Origin: Adenophora triphylla var. japonica
Lineage: Eukaryota > Streptophyta > Magnoliopsida > Asterales > Campanulaceae
Direction: 5' to 3'
NCBI GenBank assembly: GCA_022495995.1
Contig: JAFEMH010001290.1
Span: forward strand, 248,001-312,000
Length of the DNA stretch: 64,000 nt
The stretch's first letter is position 1. Each line of letters opens with the position of its first letter. A program made the translations under genes and the position numbers. Positions 21,854 to 31,624 of this stretch are shown here, piece after piece. The notes under the pieces are model-generated. The model ran no database searches, had not been told where the DNA came from, and saw only the letters and a list, made by a program, of their open reading frames with translations.

Positions 21854-21939
21854 TGTGAATGTGTGCCCAAATTCTAATTTTTGTTTTTTTTTAGGTTGGA
21901 TTCACGCGAGTTTGAAAACATCCGATTTAATTTGAAAAA

Positions 21940-21950
21940 CGGAGTCGCCA
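21940..21950 (-). other. tRNA-Arg-complementary motif inside the Tat2 LTR
   Basis: Minus-strand TGGCGACTCCG preceded by ATGGCG, as in Tat1. It lies about 90 bp from the LTR end. This is not the PBS, since PPT and LTR orientation place the PBS beyond the window. Confidence 0.65.
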
Positions 21951-22003
21951 CGCCATTTTGATTTCCTCAAAACTTTGAAAAAAAGGATTTTTAGGGTTCG
22001 GAG

Positions 22004-22068
22004 GTTAAGTTACCCCTTGGGAAGAACGGATCGTCGTTCACCCAAGGTGCCTTGCCGTAGCAAGTCTC
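22004..22068 (-). promoter_or_regulatory. Conserved double hairpin near the LTR 3' end (Tat2)
   Basis: On the minus strand, hairpin 1 is CTTGC-TACG-GCAAG (22051-22064). Hairpin 2 is CCTTGGG/CCCAAGG (22015-22047). ACCTCCGAAC follows. Relative to Tat1, both sides of both stems have changed while pairing and the inner GGGTG...CTTCCC borders are kept. Confidence 0.65.
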
Positions 22069-22539
22069 CCTAGATTTCATTTTTCGTGCTTGCTTGCGTG
22101 CTTTCTTGTGTGCATGTGTTGAAAAGAGGGGGGGAATGTCCCAAGTTGTCTTCCGGACGTACAAACCATTTAGTTGGTTGTCGCTCGGAATTCCTTGGAT
22201 TTTTATGTGTTCGGGATTTTGATCCCGTCCTCATCTTGGACTTGTGATCATTGCTATTTGACCTTGGGTCTTGCGTGATCGAGAGAAGGACTCTCTTTTA
22301 TAGTCCAAAATGGGGTTCTTTAGGAAAGGAGTGTCCTTAGCCCATCAATCATACGCCTTGAGACGATTGAGCTTATATGGGAGCTATCATGCTCGTCTCA
22401 AGCGATAATCGGAGATATAGGTTCAAGGTTTTATCCCTTTCTAAAGAGATTGTGGCACCTTTAATGGAAGAAACGATATAAAGATAGGATCTTTACACCG
22501 GTCCGTTTCGAAGGTTGCTAATGGGGACATGGGAGAATG

Positions 22540-22960
22540 CATGTAAAAATGACATTTTTAGTGAAAAGATGACATTTTTGGGTACAAAGGATGCTCTTTG
22601 ATTTGCAAATGATGCTTTTTGATGTAAAGAAAGGATTTTTATGCAAAGGATGCATTTTTATGTGGAAAAATAGTGTTTCATATGCAAAGGATGCATCTTT
22701 GATGTGAAGAAATGATCTTTTATGCAAAGGAATAATTTTTAATGCAAAGGATGCATTTTTATGTGTGAAAATGAGTTTTAGGGTACAAAGGATGCAATTT
22801 GAATATAAAAATTACATCTTTATATGCAAAGGATGCATAAAAATATCATTTTTATGTAAAAAAAGGGATTTTTAGGTGCAAAGGATGCACCTTTAACGCA
22901 AAGATTACATTTTTATGGGCAAAGAATGCTTATTTCATGCAAAGGATGCAAAGGGGGAGG
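22540..22960. repeat. Degenerate ATGCAAAGGATGCAT repeats in the Tat2 LTR
   Basis: Ten or more imperfect repeats built on GCAAAGGATGCATTTTTATG at irregular spacing. No coding frame fits. Similar ATGCAT-rich DNA occurs in intron 1 of both PMD genes. Confidence 0.65.
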
Positions 22961-23288
22961 GGGTATGATTTATATGAATAAAGATAGGATCTTTAACAAC
23001 AAATACCAAGTTCCAAGCAAGATAATAGTAATATATGAATGCAAGGAGCAATTATATCACATAAACAAGCATAATGCAAGGTAAAGGGGTGAGAGGTTAC
23101 CAATGGTGGTGACCTCTTCTTCTTTGGATCTTGCCTAGTGGATGGACCAACTTGAAAGGCTTCAAGGAGGAGGGAGGTGGCTTCTTGGCACTCTTCAACT
23201 TCTTGGATTTTCGCAGCAGGGCTTGAACAGAGCTTTTGGTGCTGAATGTGGTATGTTGTTGTGTGTCAAAATGGGTAGAGGAGGACTC

Positions 23289-23361
23289 TATTTATAGGCA
23301 GTCTGGATAAGGCTAATGAGGCCGTGCGGCTAGGAGTCTTCTCCTAATGCAGCCGTGCGAC
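23289..23361 (-). promoter_or_regulatory. Tat2 LTR promoter: two palindromic boxes plus TATA
   Basis: Minus strand: a degenerate box GTCGCACGGC (23352-23361), then 31 bp downstream the perfect box GCCGCACGGC (23321-23330), then 24 bp, then TATAAATA (23289-23296). The same two-box pattern precedes both antisense genes of this element. Confidence 0.7.
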
Positions 23362-23580
23362 ATTATCATGTATGACTCAGCATGTTTCTAGAATCATGCA
23401 AGGTGGCACTTCTAGAAGGTTTTCCATATTAAGGAAAACGTGCCCTTTTAATTTAAATCAGTCCCTTCATTCCTCGGAAGGTTCGAAACAGTTCCGGAAT
23501 TGCTCCCGGACTTTAGGAAAGTCCGGGAAATTGCCGGAAAGCTTAATCGGAAGGCATGAGCCAGATTTGGGTACTTACAG

Positions 23581-23593
23581 AAGCCCCTCGGCA
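23581..23593 (-). promoter_or_regulatory. Polypurine tract of Tat2
   Basis: Minus-strand GCCGAGGGGCTTC abuts the LTR start at 23580; matches the Tat1 PPT context. Confidence 0.75.
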
Positions 23594-23659
23594 ATGTCAC
23601 TTACAGGGCGAGTGGGGTTGTCGATAGAAAAGGATCCGATCTGGCGAATGCCGAGACGG

Positions 23660-23743
23660 ATTAGGTGACCAAGGTGGTCGAGTGGCTGAACCTTTGGAAG
23701 GCTACCTACGTATCCCGGAGGAATCAAGCCAGGCCGTAGTTCA
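23660..23743 (-). promoter_or_regulatory. CTACG/CGTAG RNA element, copy F (Tat2 3')
   Basis: Minus strand: CTACG (23735-23739) with CGTAG (23706-23710). Inside is GGCTTGATTCC. Downstream are CCTT-CC-AAAGG and GACC-ACCTT-GGTC. The second stem (CCTT/AAGG) differs from Tat1 (CCTA/TAGG) on both sides. Confidence 0.65.
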
Positions 23744-23856
23744 GAAAAGATCCACAGGGGAATGGCGGAGAGAAACTAGTCTCTTGCTAGGAAAATAGAA
23801 GAGAAAGTGACCTAGGAGGTCAGGCGATTGATCCTACTGGGGATATGCTAGAAGTG

Positions 23857-24084
23857 ACCGATGTGGTTGGATATCTGGACCTCTATGAGGGGCTACTTCA
23901 CCACTGAGGAGTGATGAATGACAAAGGGGTGACCAATGTGGTCTGATGGCTGGACCTTTATGAAAGGCTGCCTCACCACTGAGGAGCGGTGATGGAAAAT
24001 GGTGACCACTGCGGTCGGATGGCTGGACCTTTTATGAAAGGCTACCTACGTATCTCGGAGGAATCAAGCCTTGGTCGTAGTTCA
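23857..24084 (-). promoter_or_regulatory. RNA element copy G plus partial copies (Tat2 3')
   Basis: Full copy at 24002-24084: CTACG (24076-24080) with CGTAG (24046-24050), then CCTTTTCATAAAAGG-type and GACC/GGTC stems. Two further partial copies (about 23857-23900 and 23926-23975) keep the second and third stems but replace the first by a CACT...AGTG foldback. Confidence 0.6.
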
Positions 24085-24179
24085 AGTATCACTAGATAGT
24101 TAGAAACGATGTCTAGGATCCTTGAGGTTTTGACAATTAATGGAGGTTGTCACCTGAGGTGACTAAATCTTACGTCACT

Positions 24180-24650
24180 ATCGAGGAGATAGAGGTAGCT
24201 GAAGTTTGGAAAACTTGAGCGTACTTCTCAATCTGTGATAGAGGTAGCTTAAGTATGGAGAACTTGAGCGTACTTCTCTATTCGTGATAGAGGTAGCTTA
24301 AGTTTGGAGAACTTGAGCGTATTTCTCTATTCGTGATAGAGGTAGCTTAAGTTTGGAGAACTTGAGCGTACTTATCTATAGAGGTAGCTTAAGTTTGGAG
24401 AACTTGAGCGTACTTCTCAATCTGTGATAGAGGTAGCTTAAGTTTGGAGAACTTGAGCGTACTTCTCTATTCGTGATAGAGGTAGCTTAAGTTTGGAGAA
24501 CTTGATCGTACTTCTCTATTCGTGATAGAGGTAGCTTAAGTTTGGAGAACTTGAGCGTACTTCTCTATTCGTGATAGAGGTAGCTTAAGTTTGGAGAACT
24601 TGAGCGTACTTCTCAATCTGTGATAGAGGTAGCTTAAGTTTAGAGTTCTG
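24180..24650. repeat. Tandem array of about 49-bp units (Tat2 3' region)
   Basis: About ten units of GATAGAGGTAGCTTAAGTTT then GGAGAACTTGAGCGTACTTC and TCTATTCGT. AAGTT-TGGAG-AACTT can pair in each unit. It stands where Tat1 has its 72-bp array, beside the PMD gene promoter, but the sequence is unrelated. Confidence 0.9.
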
Positions 24651-24848
24651 ACAATTCGGAGGTTGTCACCTAGCGTGATTCCGTTATAACGGAAGTAACG
24701 AAGGCGACTGGGAAGGAAAGTCTATTTTCTTAGGAGATAACGGATATCTTTTGGAAAACGAAGTTATCCTAGTTAAAGGATAACAGGAATTATATGTCAA
24801 AGTGGGAAGTCCAGGGGCAAAACTGTAATTTCTGCTCAGGGCAAAAGA

Positions 24849-24919
24849 AGCCGCCCGACGTGAGACGGGGGCAAAAGAAGCCGCACGGCTATAAGTCTGA
24901 TTTTTCCAGATTATTTAAA
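24849..24919 (+). promoter_or_regulatory. Promoter of Tat2 PMD gene: two boxes plus TATA
   Basis: A degenerate box AGCCGCCCGACG (24849-24860), the perfect palindrome AGCCGCACGGCT (24879-24890) 30 bp later, then 21 bp, then TATTTAAA (24912-24919). Box and spacing match the LTR promoter of the same element. The ATG is at 25034. Confidence 0.7.
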
Positions 24920-26015
24920 ACAGATTTGAACGAGCATTGGGCATTGTTGCCGCCCATCTACTGCCGAGAAAGAGAGAGAGGATGGAGAGAATTTCTTCAA
25001 AATTCTTCAATTCCCTTGCTTCTATTGATTAAGATGGATCCGGAGGGGAATCCTATGCCAAGGCAAGCAAGAAGGAACATCTCCGAGGCCGCTCGAAGGA
25101 GGAGGAAGGAGCTCATCCGCACGGAGAGGAAGTATGACTTCCTTACGCCTCCATCGGAGCTCTATCCGGGCAGGAGGGAGCACAAATCGATGAATCCTCA
25201 ATCGGTTGGGGTAAGCATTCTTAATTTGCTCAATTCCGTCGATTTTGATTGGATTTTGATTGATTCTAGGGCTTGACTCGAGTTTTAGGAATTTCTCGAA
25301 TTTTCCTAGGATTTTTTATGATGATTTTGGAATATTAATGATTAACCTATGAGGCTAAGAAGATGCATGTGCAATTTTCTTGAGAAATAATGAGAATGAC
25401 CCATTTTTCGAAAATAAATTGAGAAAATAATTGTCTAAGATGTGACGGAGTCCTTGCATGTGCTAGAACTAGGTCAATTTTTTGATCATGGATGCTAAAA
25501 CGGGATTTTGGATGATGGAAAGGATTCATGCATGCCATTTTTGAGAAAAAATTAATGCTTATGTGCAAATAATTTTGAAAATTGTGATTTTGTGCTTAGG
25601 AGAGCAATGTGCTTGACACGATGCGTTTCAAGTGATGAAAAACACGTTTTTCTATGCATAGGATGCTAGAAAAATTTTATGAATGCTTTTCTTTTGAAAA
25701 CATGTGCACTTTTGAATATATGCTTGCTTTTGAAATGAGGTGAAGGACTGACACGTTTCTTTTGCTGTGCTTGTCTACAGGAGAACAAGTCTAGGGGGCC
25801 TTCCGAGATTGCAGTGAGGCTGTGGAAGAGGATGCCCGATTTTGCGAAGGATGGGGTGAACCCCAAGCAGCTAGTGAGGGCTACCGGCCTGGATTTATTT
25901 ATTTAGGCTATCGTCAGAGGTATTCACATTACCTCGAAGAGCAAGGGCTTGATCCAGGCCCTCTCGGAGTTCTGGTGGGACACCACCCACAGCTTTCATC
26001 TTAGCTGGGGGGAGC

Positions 26016-28501
26016 TGTAACGACCCTAAACCTAGGCACTAATTTAACATCATATTGGTGCTTTTAATATTATTGTTAATATTATGTGTTCATTTTTATA
26101 TATTTTTGATTTCTTATATTAGGATGAGATAATTGAGAAAATTAAATAAAGTCCATGGGGAAAGTATAATAATTGACAATAAATAAAATGTGAGTAGTTA
26201 GGCTTTAGTTTGTGTAGGGGAAAGAAGTAAAAGGTTGAAAGCCTTTAATCATTGGTATGAGGGGACCATACCTTTCTTCCCTTTTTCCCTCACTCTCCCC
26301 CTTCAAGATCCGCCCCCCCCATACCTCCTTTACCATTCTTATACTCCATCTTCCTTCTTCTTCTCCTTCATTTTTATTTTCTTTTACAAATCTCCATGGA
26401 AGCTACATTATGAAAGCCTTACTTTCCAAGAGCCTACTAAGTTCAATTCTACTCCATTTTCAAATCCAATGGTACTTTTGAGCTTGGAGCAACTAGGGGA
26501 ATCTATCAACCTAAGAAGATCATTATTTCATCCTAAAATCCTAAGGTGAGTTATTATGACCTTTTTCCTTCATTAAATGTTCATGAACTAATGAATGTTG
26601 TTGTTATTGTTGTATTGATTTGGTTGAGGGCTTTGAAACTCTCTTGAAGTTGGGATTTGATAAATGACCTAGAATGGTACTCATTGTTCATGAAAGTTGA
26701 TTTAGAGTGTAGGAATGGATGGAGTAAGTTATAGAATTAAAACTTGGAAGGGGGTAGTAAAATGGGTGAAGATTCATGTAGTAAAGGATCTAAGTTCAAA
26801 TCATTTTTAGTTACATTGTTGGTATGAAAGGAATGAGGATAGAGAGCCTTCTAAGTGCAAAATTTGTATTCTTGGGTTTAGATTGGTTCAGCAGCTGCCT
26901 GGGAAGAAAAACGCTTCGTGGGCTGTCGCCCATGTGGGATGGGCGGTCGCCCATGTCCACAGAAAATACCCTCCTCTTAACCTTGTTTTGGGCGGTCGCC
27001 CATACCCCTTTGAGCGGTCGCCCATGTTGACAGAATTTGGCCCAGTTTCCTGTTTCGCTGAATTTTCACTAGTAACCTCCTAGCATGATCCTTAACCAAT
27101 ATAAAGTTTGGAACCTAACCTTTACGGATATGAATTAATCCTTTTAACCTGAGGTTATACTTAGAACAATTGTATCACTTAATGACACCTTAATTGGGTT
27201 ACTATGGAACTACGGAAGCACGTTAAGTCTGAATCAGAAATTGTTTGGCAATCTTATCTGGCTTTATCAAATGTGACCCCAACTTGATAAATTTAGCATG
27301 AATTCCTATAGAGACCTTGTAATACAGAATATTGTCCGGAAATTGATTATTAAGCTTGATTCGTACTTCACCAATGTAGTTCGAACTTGGGAGGTAGATC
27401 ATGAACTCTTATTGAGGTTATCCGAGGTTGTGTAATGACTGCGTAGGAATTGTTTATGAGATGATGTTATATTGCTTATCCCCTTTGTGGATTATTTAGC
27501 ATGTTATTATATTATCCCAAGTGTGGATTATCCGGTTGTATTGTTACCTCATTTGATTACATATTCATTGATTATGTTATGCATAGTGTATTACTTAAAT
27601 GTTGCACTATGATGTTGGTTGAGCATGAGTATATTTTACCATGTGGCTATGTTGCTTATCCCCTTTGTGGATTATATTTCAAGTAACTATTATGTGCTTG
27701 ATAATGTGTTTAATCAGCTGATATTGGGGGTATAACATAATACGATCAATTATGGAAGTGTGACCTAATGTGATCGGATTATGTTATACCTGTGACCGTC
27801 CCCTCCTGTGGCCACAGGTTGGGGTATAGCATCTGTAGTGAGCCAAAAGCCTTACAGAGTTGCTACTATCTTATTTGGTTCCCTGAAAAATGGGTCTTAT
27901 AAGATGTGAGTATTGCTTAAGCAGCTCACCTAAGATTGGAGTATTATTATACCCAATGTTTTACGACTATTGTTCAGACGGGAAAAGGTAAACCAAGGTA
28001 ATGTAAGGTGTTTACAGCTTTTTCAATGTGTTATATGCAACTTGTTATGTGTTGCATTTTACTTGGCATATTGTTGCATTCATAATAGCTTGCTGAGATT
28101 TATTCTCACCCCTCTCCCTTTAATGTTTTTAGATTCCGAGACAGGCCGACCGGCCAAGTAAGGGCGGTGAGGAGTTTGGAAGTGATTTTGAGAATTGTCG
28201 GGGTATGAATAGGTTGGCATAGAAAGTATAATTTGGGTATAATTCATTTATGGAGTTGTATTTATAAACCTTAATTTTATGTTATAACCTATGTCTTTTT
28301 GTAACTAAAACAGTTTCTTGCTTTCAAAGTTGGTCAACTCTTTCTCCATTGTGGAAAGGTGTAGAGTTATTTTGAAATGGTTATGAAAATTATGTTTATA
28401 TTTGAAAGTTAAATCAAAGTTTTAAAAGTTAAGGAAATCTGGGTTAGTTTGAGGATGCTCCGGCTCGTGACACGTGTAGGTCCCGGGTCGGGGTCCTCAC
28501 A
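26016..28501 (+). mobile_element. Solo LTR A (Tekay/Del-like gypsy)
   Basis: 2,486 bp, TGTAACGACCC...GGGTCCTCACA, flanked by GGAGC (26011-26015 and 28502-28506), with no internal region. Homologous to the LTRs of the Tekay-like element at 49521. Its last about 900 bp (from about 27590) are nearly identical to that element, whereas the first 1.5 kb are much more diverged and carry a different palindromic box. It disrupts the PMD gene. A solo LTR arises by recombination between two LTRs. Confidence 0.92.
26920..27023 (+). promoter_or_regulatory. GGGCGGTCGCCC palindrome cluster in solo LTR A
   Basis: Perfect copies at 26941-26952 and 26990-27001, and variants at 26920-26931 and 27012-27023, each followed by CAT. 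No clear TATA follows closely. The related Tekay LTR has a different palindrome in the equivalent zone. Confidence 0.6.
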
Positions 28502-30124
28502 GGAGCTGACAGTGACACCTGCAGATCTCACTGCTATTACTGGCCTGCAGTTCACCGGGAGGCCTGTGACCTGGAGGAACCATATTACGGCGGAGGAGTT
28601 TAGAGCTTTGGTTGAATTTGAGCTTATTCCTAAGGGTCTCGGTATGGAGACTAGGAATGTCGAGGTGACAGTCCAGAACTGCATGCATGAATTTGCTGCT
28701 AATGAGGTGACTGCCTACCAGCTTGCGAGGGCCTTTGTGTGGTTGATGCTGTCAGTCACCATTTTTGCTAATTCTTGGACGCTGGCTATGACTTGCCTTC
28801 TTGACTCCTTGGAGGATGTTGATGGGATTGGGACGGTCTCTTGGGGCCCGACCGGATTGGTGGAGCTTTACTTCTCCCTAGACATGTACAGCCGGAATAA
28901 GGCTGCTTCGATGGATTGCTTCTCCTTTGCTCTTGAGGTATTCTCACCTTCTTTCCTTTCTCTTTTCTTTTCTGTCTTTGAGACTTTTAAGAGAGAAAAT
29001 GACCCTTTTGATGTTTTGAACATGCAGGTCTGGTTTTGCGAGGTGATCGGGTTCTTTCCGTGGAACCAACAGAGCGATGCTACCATCTTTCCCGCTATGA
29101 TCCGCTGGAGGGGAGATGCGAGGGATAAGTTCACCGGGAAGACCCAGATCACTTTTGATTACAAGATGGTGAGGCCAGTCATCAACAGGGATGGGCACGA
29201 CGGAGTGGACTTTTACCCTTGGGGGAGATATCCAGAGATTTTGCTAGGAGAGGCCGTGGAGGCGACGAGACAGAGACGGTGGTTGACCGGGCTGACATGT
29301 GATGTCATCTATCTGGGGGACCGCTTCTCTAGGCAGCATGGCCATATCCCTCCATTGGATGCCATTACCCCTCATGATCCTCCAGCACGGATGCTGCAAC
29401 CCAGGGATTGGTCGCGGATGACATAGAGAAATATCAGGCAGGAGTAGCAGCTGAGGAGTATTTTGACATGGCTACCCCTTATGCTACTTTTGTGGAGCAG
29501 CGACTGAGGACGCCACAGAAGCTAGTGAAGCTGGCTGTCACTCAGGGGTATGGGGAGGCCGAGCCTACTGACCCGCCGATGCCTCCTGCTCATCTTTCTT
29601 ATGTAGTCAATGGGGTACCGAGGAGGTTCAGGATACCTGTCCCCGACACTAGGGAGCCCCAGTATACTCTGCCACCAGACATCACTGTAAGTACACTTTA
29701 GGGTCTTTTCCCTTTTTTTTAGACTTCTTTGCTTTTTGCAATTTCAAGATTTTCTGAGATTTCCTTTTCTTTTTCTCAGGTTCCAGCTCGTACTTAGGAT
29801 GGCTTGGTCAGGCAGAATAGGGGCTGGAAAGATGTATGTCGGTCCCTTTTGAAGAAGCTGGCTTGCGCTTCAAAGGCTGCAGCGAATGTGCAGGAGCCTG
29901 TGCGCAAAAGGAGGCATGTAGGGGGCACGGCTGTAAGTACCCCAATCTGGATCACCCCCTTTCAAACACACGGGAAACACCGCAGACTCATCAACGTAGT
30001 CTCGGAGACCTCTCTCACTCAAAACCCTCTCAAACCCCCAACCAAACCAAGGGAGGAGCCTTCCTGGGATAAAAAGGGACAAAAGGACCTTTTGGGAATT
30101 TTCAGGAAATCAGAAAAGCAATTA

Positions 30125-30405
30125 AGGTCCGTACGGACCTCTTTGTGTCAATGATTACTAAATCCCCTTAAAGTCCACAATATTCCCTCAAATCCCGGAA
30201 GAAATGATTACTCCCCTGCAGAGTTGGTCCGTACGGACCTCTTTGCATGCAAGATGGTCCGTACGGACCTTATTACTCAGGGGACACCATCATTCCAGAA
30301 TATTCACCATCATTGCAGATTCCCTCAAATCGAGGAAATCCAAAATTACGGATAACCAAGAAGGTCCGTACGGACCTCTTTGCTCCGAAATTTTTACTAT
30401 AAATA
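30125..30405 (+). promoter_or_regulatory. Promoter of solo LTR B: four palindromes plus TATA
   Basis: AGGTCCGTACGGACCT is perfect at 30125-30140 and 30362-30377; the 14-bp core is at 30226-30239 and 30256-30269 (30 bp apart). CTTTG follows three of the four. TATAAATA (30398-30405) lies 20 bp after the last box, the same spacing as in Tat1 and Tat2. Confidence 0.7.
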
Positions 30406-30689
30406 GAGGGCTCCCCCTCCTCATTTTCACACACCTCCCTCTTCTCTCTTCCTCCCTTAGCCTTCTGGCTCCCCTCTAAGTCCTCTCGAGGGACTCCCGG
30501 CCCCTTTCGGATCCTTCCGAGGCCTTCCGAGCTCCCTTGTGGTGCTCCGAAGCCTCTCCGAGCGCTCCCGAGACGCTCCCGCGCTGCCCCGAGGCACTCT
30601 CGAGGTACTCTGAGGCCCCTAGTGGTACTCCGAGGCCTTGCCTGGTCTTTCCACGGTGTCCCGGCTCTTTTCGAGTCAAACCGACGATC

Positions 30690-30840
30690 CCAAACCACGC
30701 CGAAACTCTGCCCGAGTGACTCCTGCCACCACAACGCACGCCGAAACTCTGCCCGAGTGATCCCGACGATCCCCACGCACGCCGAACCTCTGCCCGAACG
30801 CAGCCAGCAACCTCAACTCACGCCGAAACTCTGTCCGCAG
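30690..30840 (+). repeat. Four spaced repeats in the leader of solo LTR B
   Basis: CGCCGAAACTCTGCCCGAG-type units recur about every 42-49 bp, downstream of the TATA. The preceding 30480-30660 is rich in TCCGAGG-like strings. Function unknown. Confidence 0.6.
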
Positions 30841-31074
30841 ACAACCGGCATCTCCCGAAGCAATCCCGATCCGTACCGGAACGCTACTCCGACCTCAAAC
30901 ACCATTCCCCAGCGGAAGACAGACACGAACCAACATTGGTAAGGCTTCCTTCCTATACTATTTCAATACATTTTCATACATAGCATACAATGTAGACATC
31001 CGATACAGCATGCATTTTTAAAAGCACACACACACACACACAACATTTAAAGGATATTAGGGGTATCCGAAAGA

Positions 31075-31134
31075 CTCGTTTTACGAGGCTACTCGGGTGA
31101 GCTCTAATATTCTAATATTCTCTTCCCGGGGAGT
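31075..31134 (+). promoter_or_regulatory. Conserved double hairpin (solo LTR B)
   Basis: Hairpin 1 is CTCGT-TTT-ACGAG (31075-31087). Hairpin 2 has ACTCGGG (31091-31097) against CCCGGGGAGT (31125-31134), pairing as ACTC/GAGT and GGG/CCC with a 3-nt bulge. ACCTCCGAAC follows at 31141. Confidence 0.55.
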
Positions 31135-31624
31135 CATCTGACCTCCGAACTCAAAATCTCATCACACAAAAAATAGTTTAAAATTATCTTTAAACTGATG
31201 CCCTTTTTCAATGTTTTGGGCTTAATAAAAACGGCGTGGCGACTCTACAAATGCGAAAACAAACGGCGAGACACATCGCTCCATCGCGAAAGATGCCAGA
31301 TGCCGGGGCGCGAGCCTCTCGGATCCGGGTAATTTCAACGGCATCCACCTCATCGGCTTCAGAGTACTCCTCTAGCGCCATGCCTCGGGGACGGGGACCC
31401 AATGCCGGCATCCTGGAGCATCTGGCGGAGTATGAACATGTGAATGTTCATCTTTCTGATGTGAGCGACAGTGAGGACTTGATGAGAGAGGCGAGTTTTT
31501 ATGAGTTGAGCAGTGATGAGGAGGAATCGGAGGCCTAGGAGGTCTCTAGAATCAATTTATTAGGAAAAACAAACAATGAACAATTTTATGCACACTTTGT
31601 TTATTTTTTGCTTTATTTGGGCGC

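Larger units (their letters stand above)
21854..23580 (-). repeat. Tat2 3' LTR
   Basis: On the minus strand it starts TGTAAGTACCCAAATCTGG and ends GGGCACACATTCACA. 1,727 bp. It contains two palindromic boxes with a TATA (23289-23361), a degenerate tandem stretch (22540-22960), the double hairpin (22015-22064) and the tRNA-Arg-like motif (21940-21950). Confidence 0.88.
29932..31262 (+). mobile_element. Solo LTR B (Tat/Ogre-type)
   Basis: 1,331 bp starting TGTAAGTACCCC, flanked by ACGGC (29927-29931 and 31263-31267); the right end reads GAAAACAA, one base beyond the expected CA. It contains four palindromes, a TATA, a CA tract, the double hairpin and the tRNA-Arg-like motif TGGCGACTC (31237-31245). 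It disrupts the last exon of the Tat2 PMD gene. Confidence 0.88.
25034..31538 (+). pseudogene. Tat2 antisense ORF 2, spliced Plant Mobile Domain protein, split by two solo LTRs
   Basis: Antisense to Tat2. Inferred exons: 25034-25210; 25781-28937 (holding solo LTR A); 29028-29686; 29780-31538 (holding solo LTR B). Introns are 25211-25780, 28938-29027 and 29687-29779, all GT...AG. The PMD hallmark is SKGLIQALSEFWWDTTHSF, followed across LTR A by LTVTPADLTAITGLQFTG. The N-terminus is basic (RRRRKELIRTERK); the C-terminus is acidic (SSDEEESEA). Removing each solo LTR with one target copy keeps the frame. Remaining lesions are two TAG stops (25904, 29795) and a frameshift near 29400. Family role is unproven; a DNA- or silencing-related function is inferred from cellular PMD proteins. 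Confidence 0.8.

Noticed and set aside
31231..31235. ACGGC at 31231 as the right target copy of solo LTR B
   Set aside because: It belongs to the conserved GGCGTGGCGACTC motif inside the LTR; the copy at 31263 restores the PMD frame.
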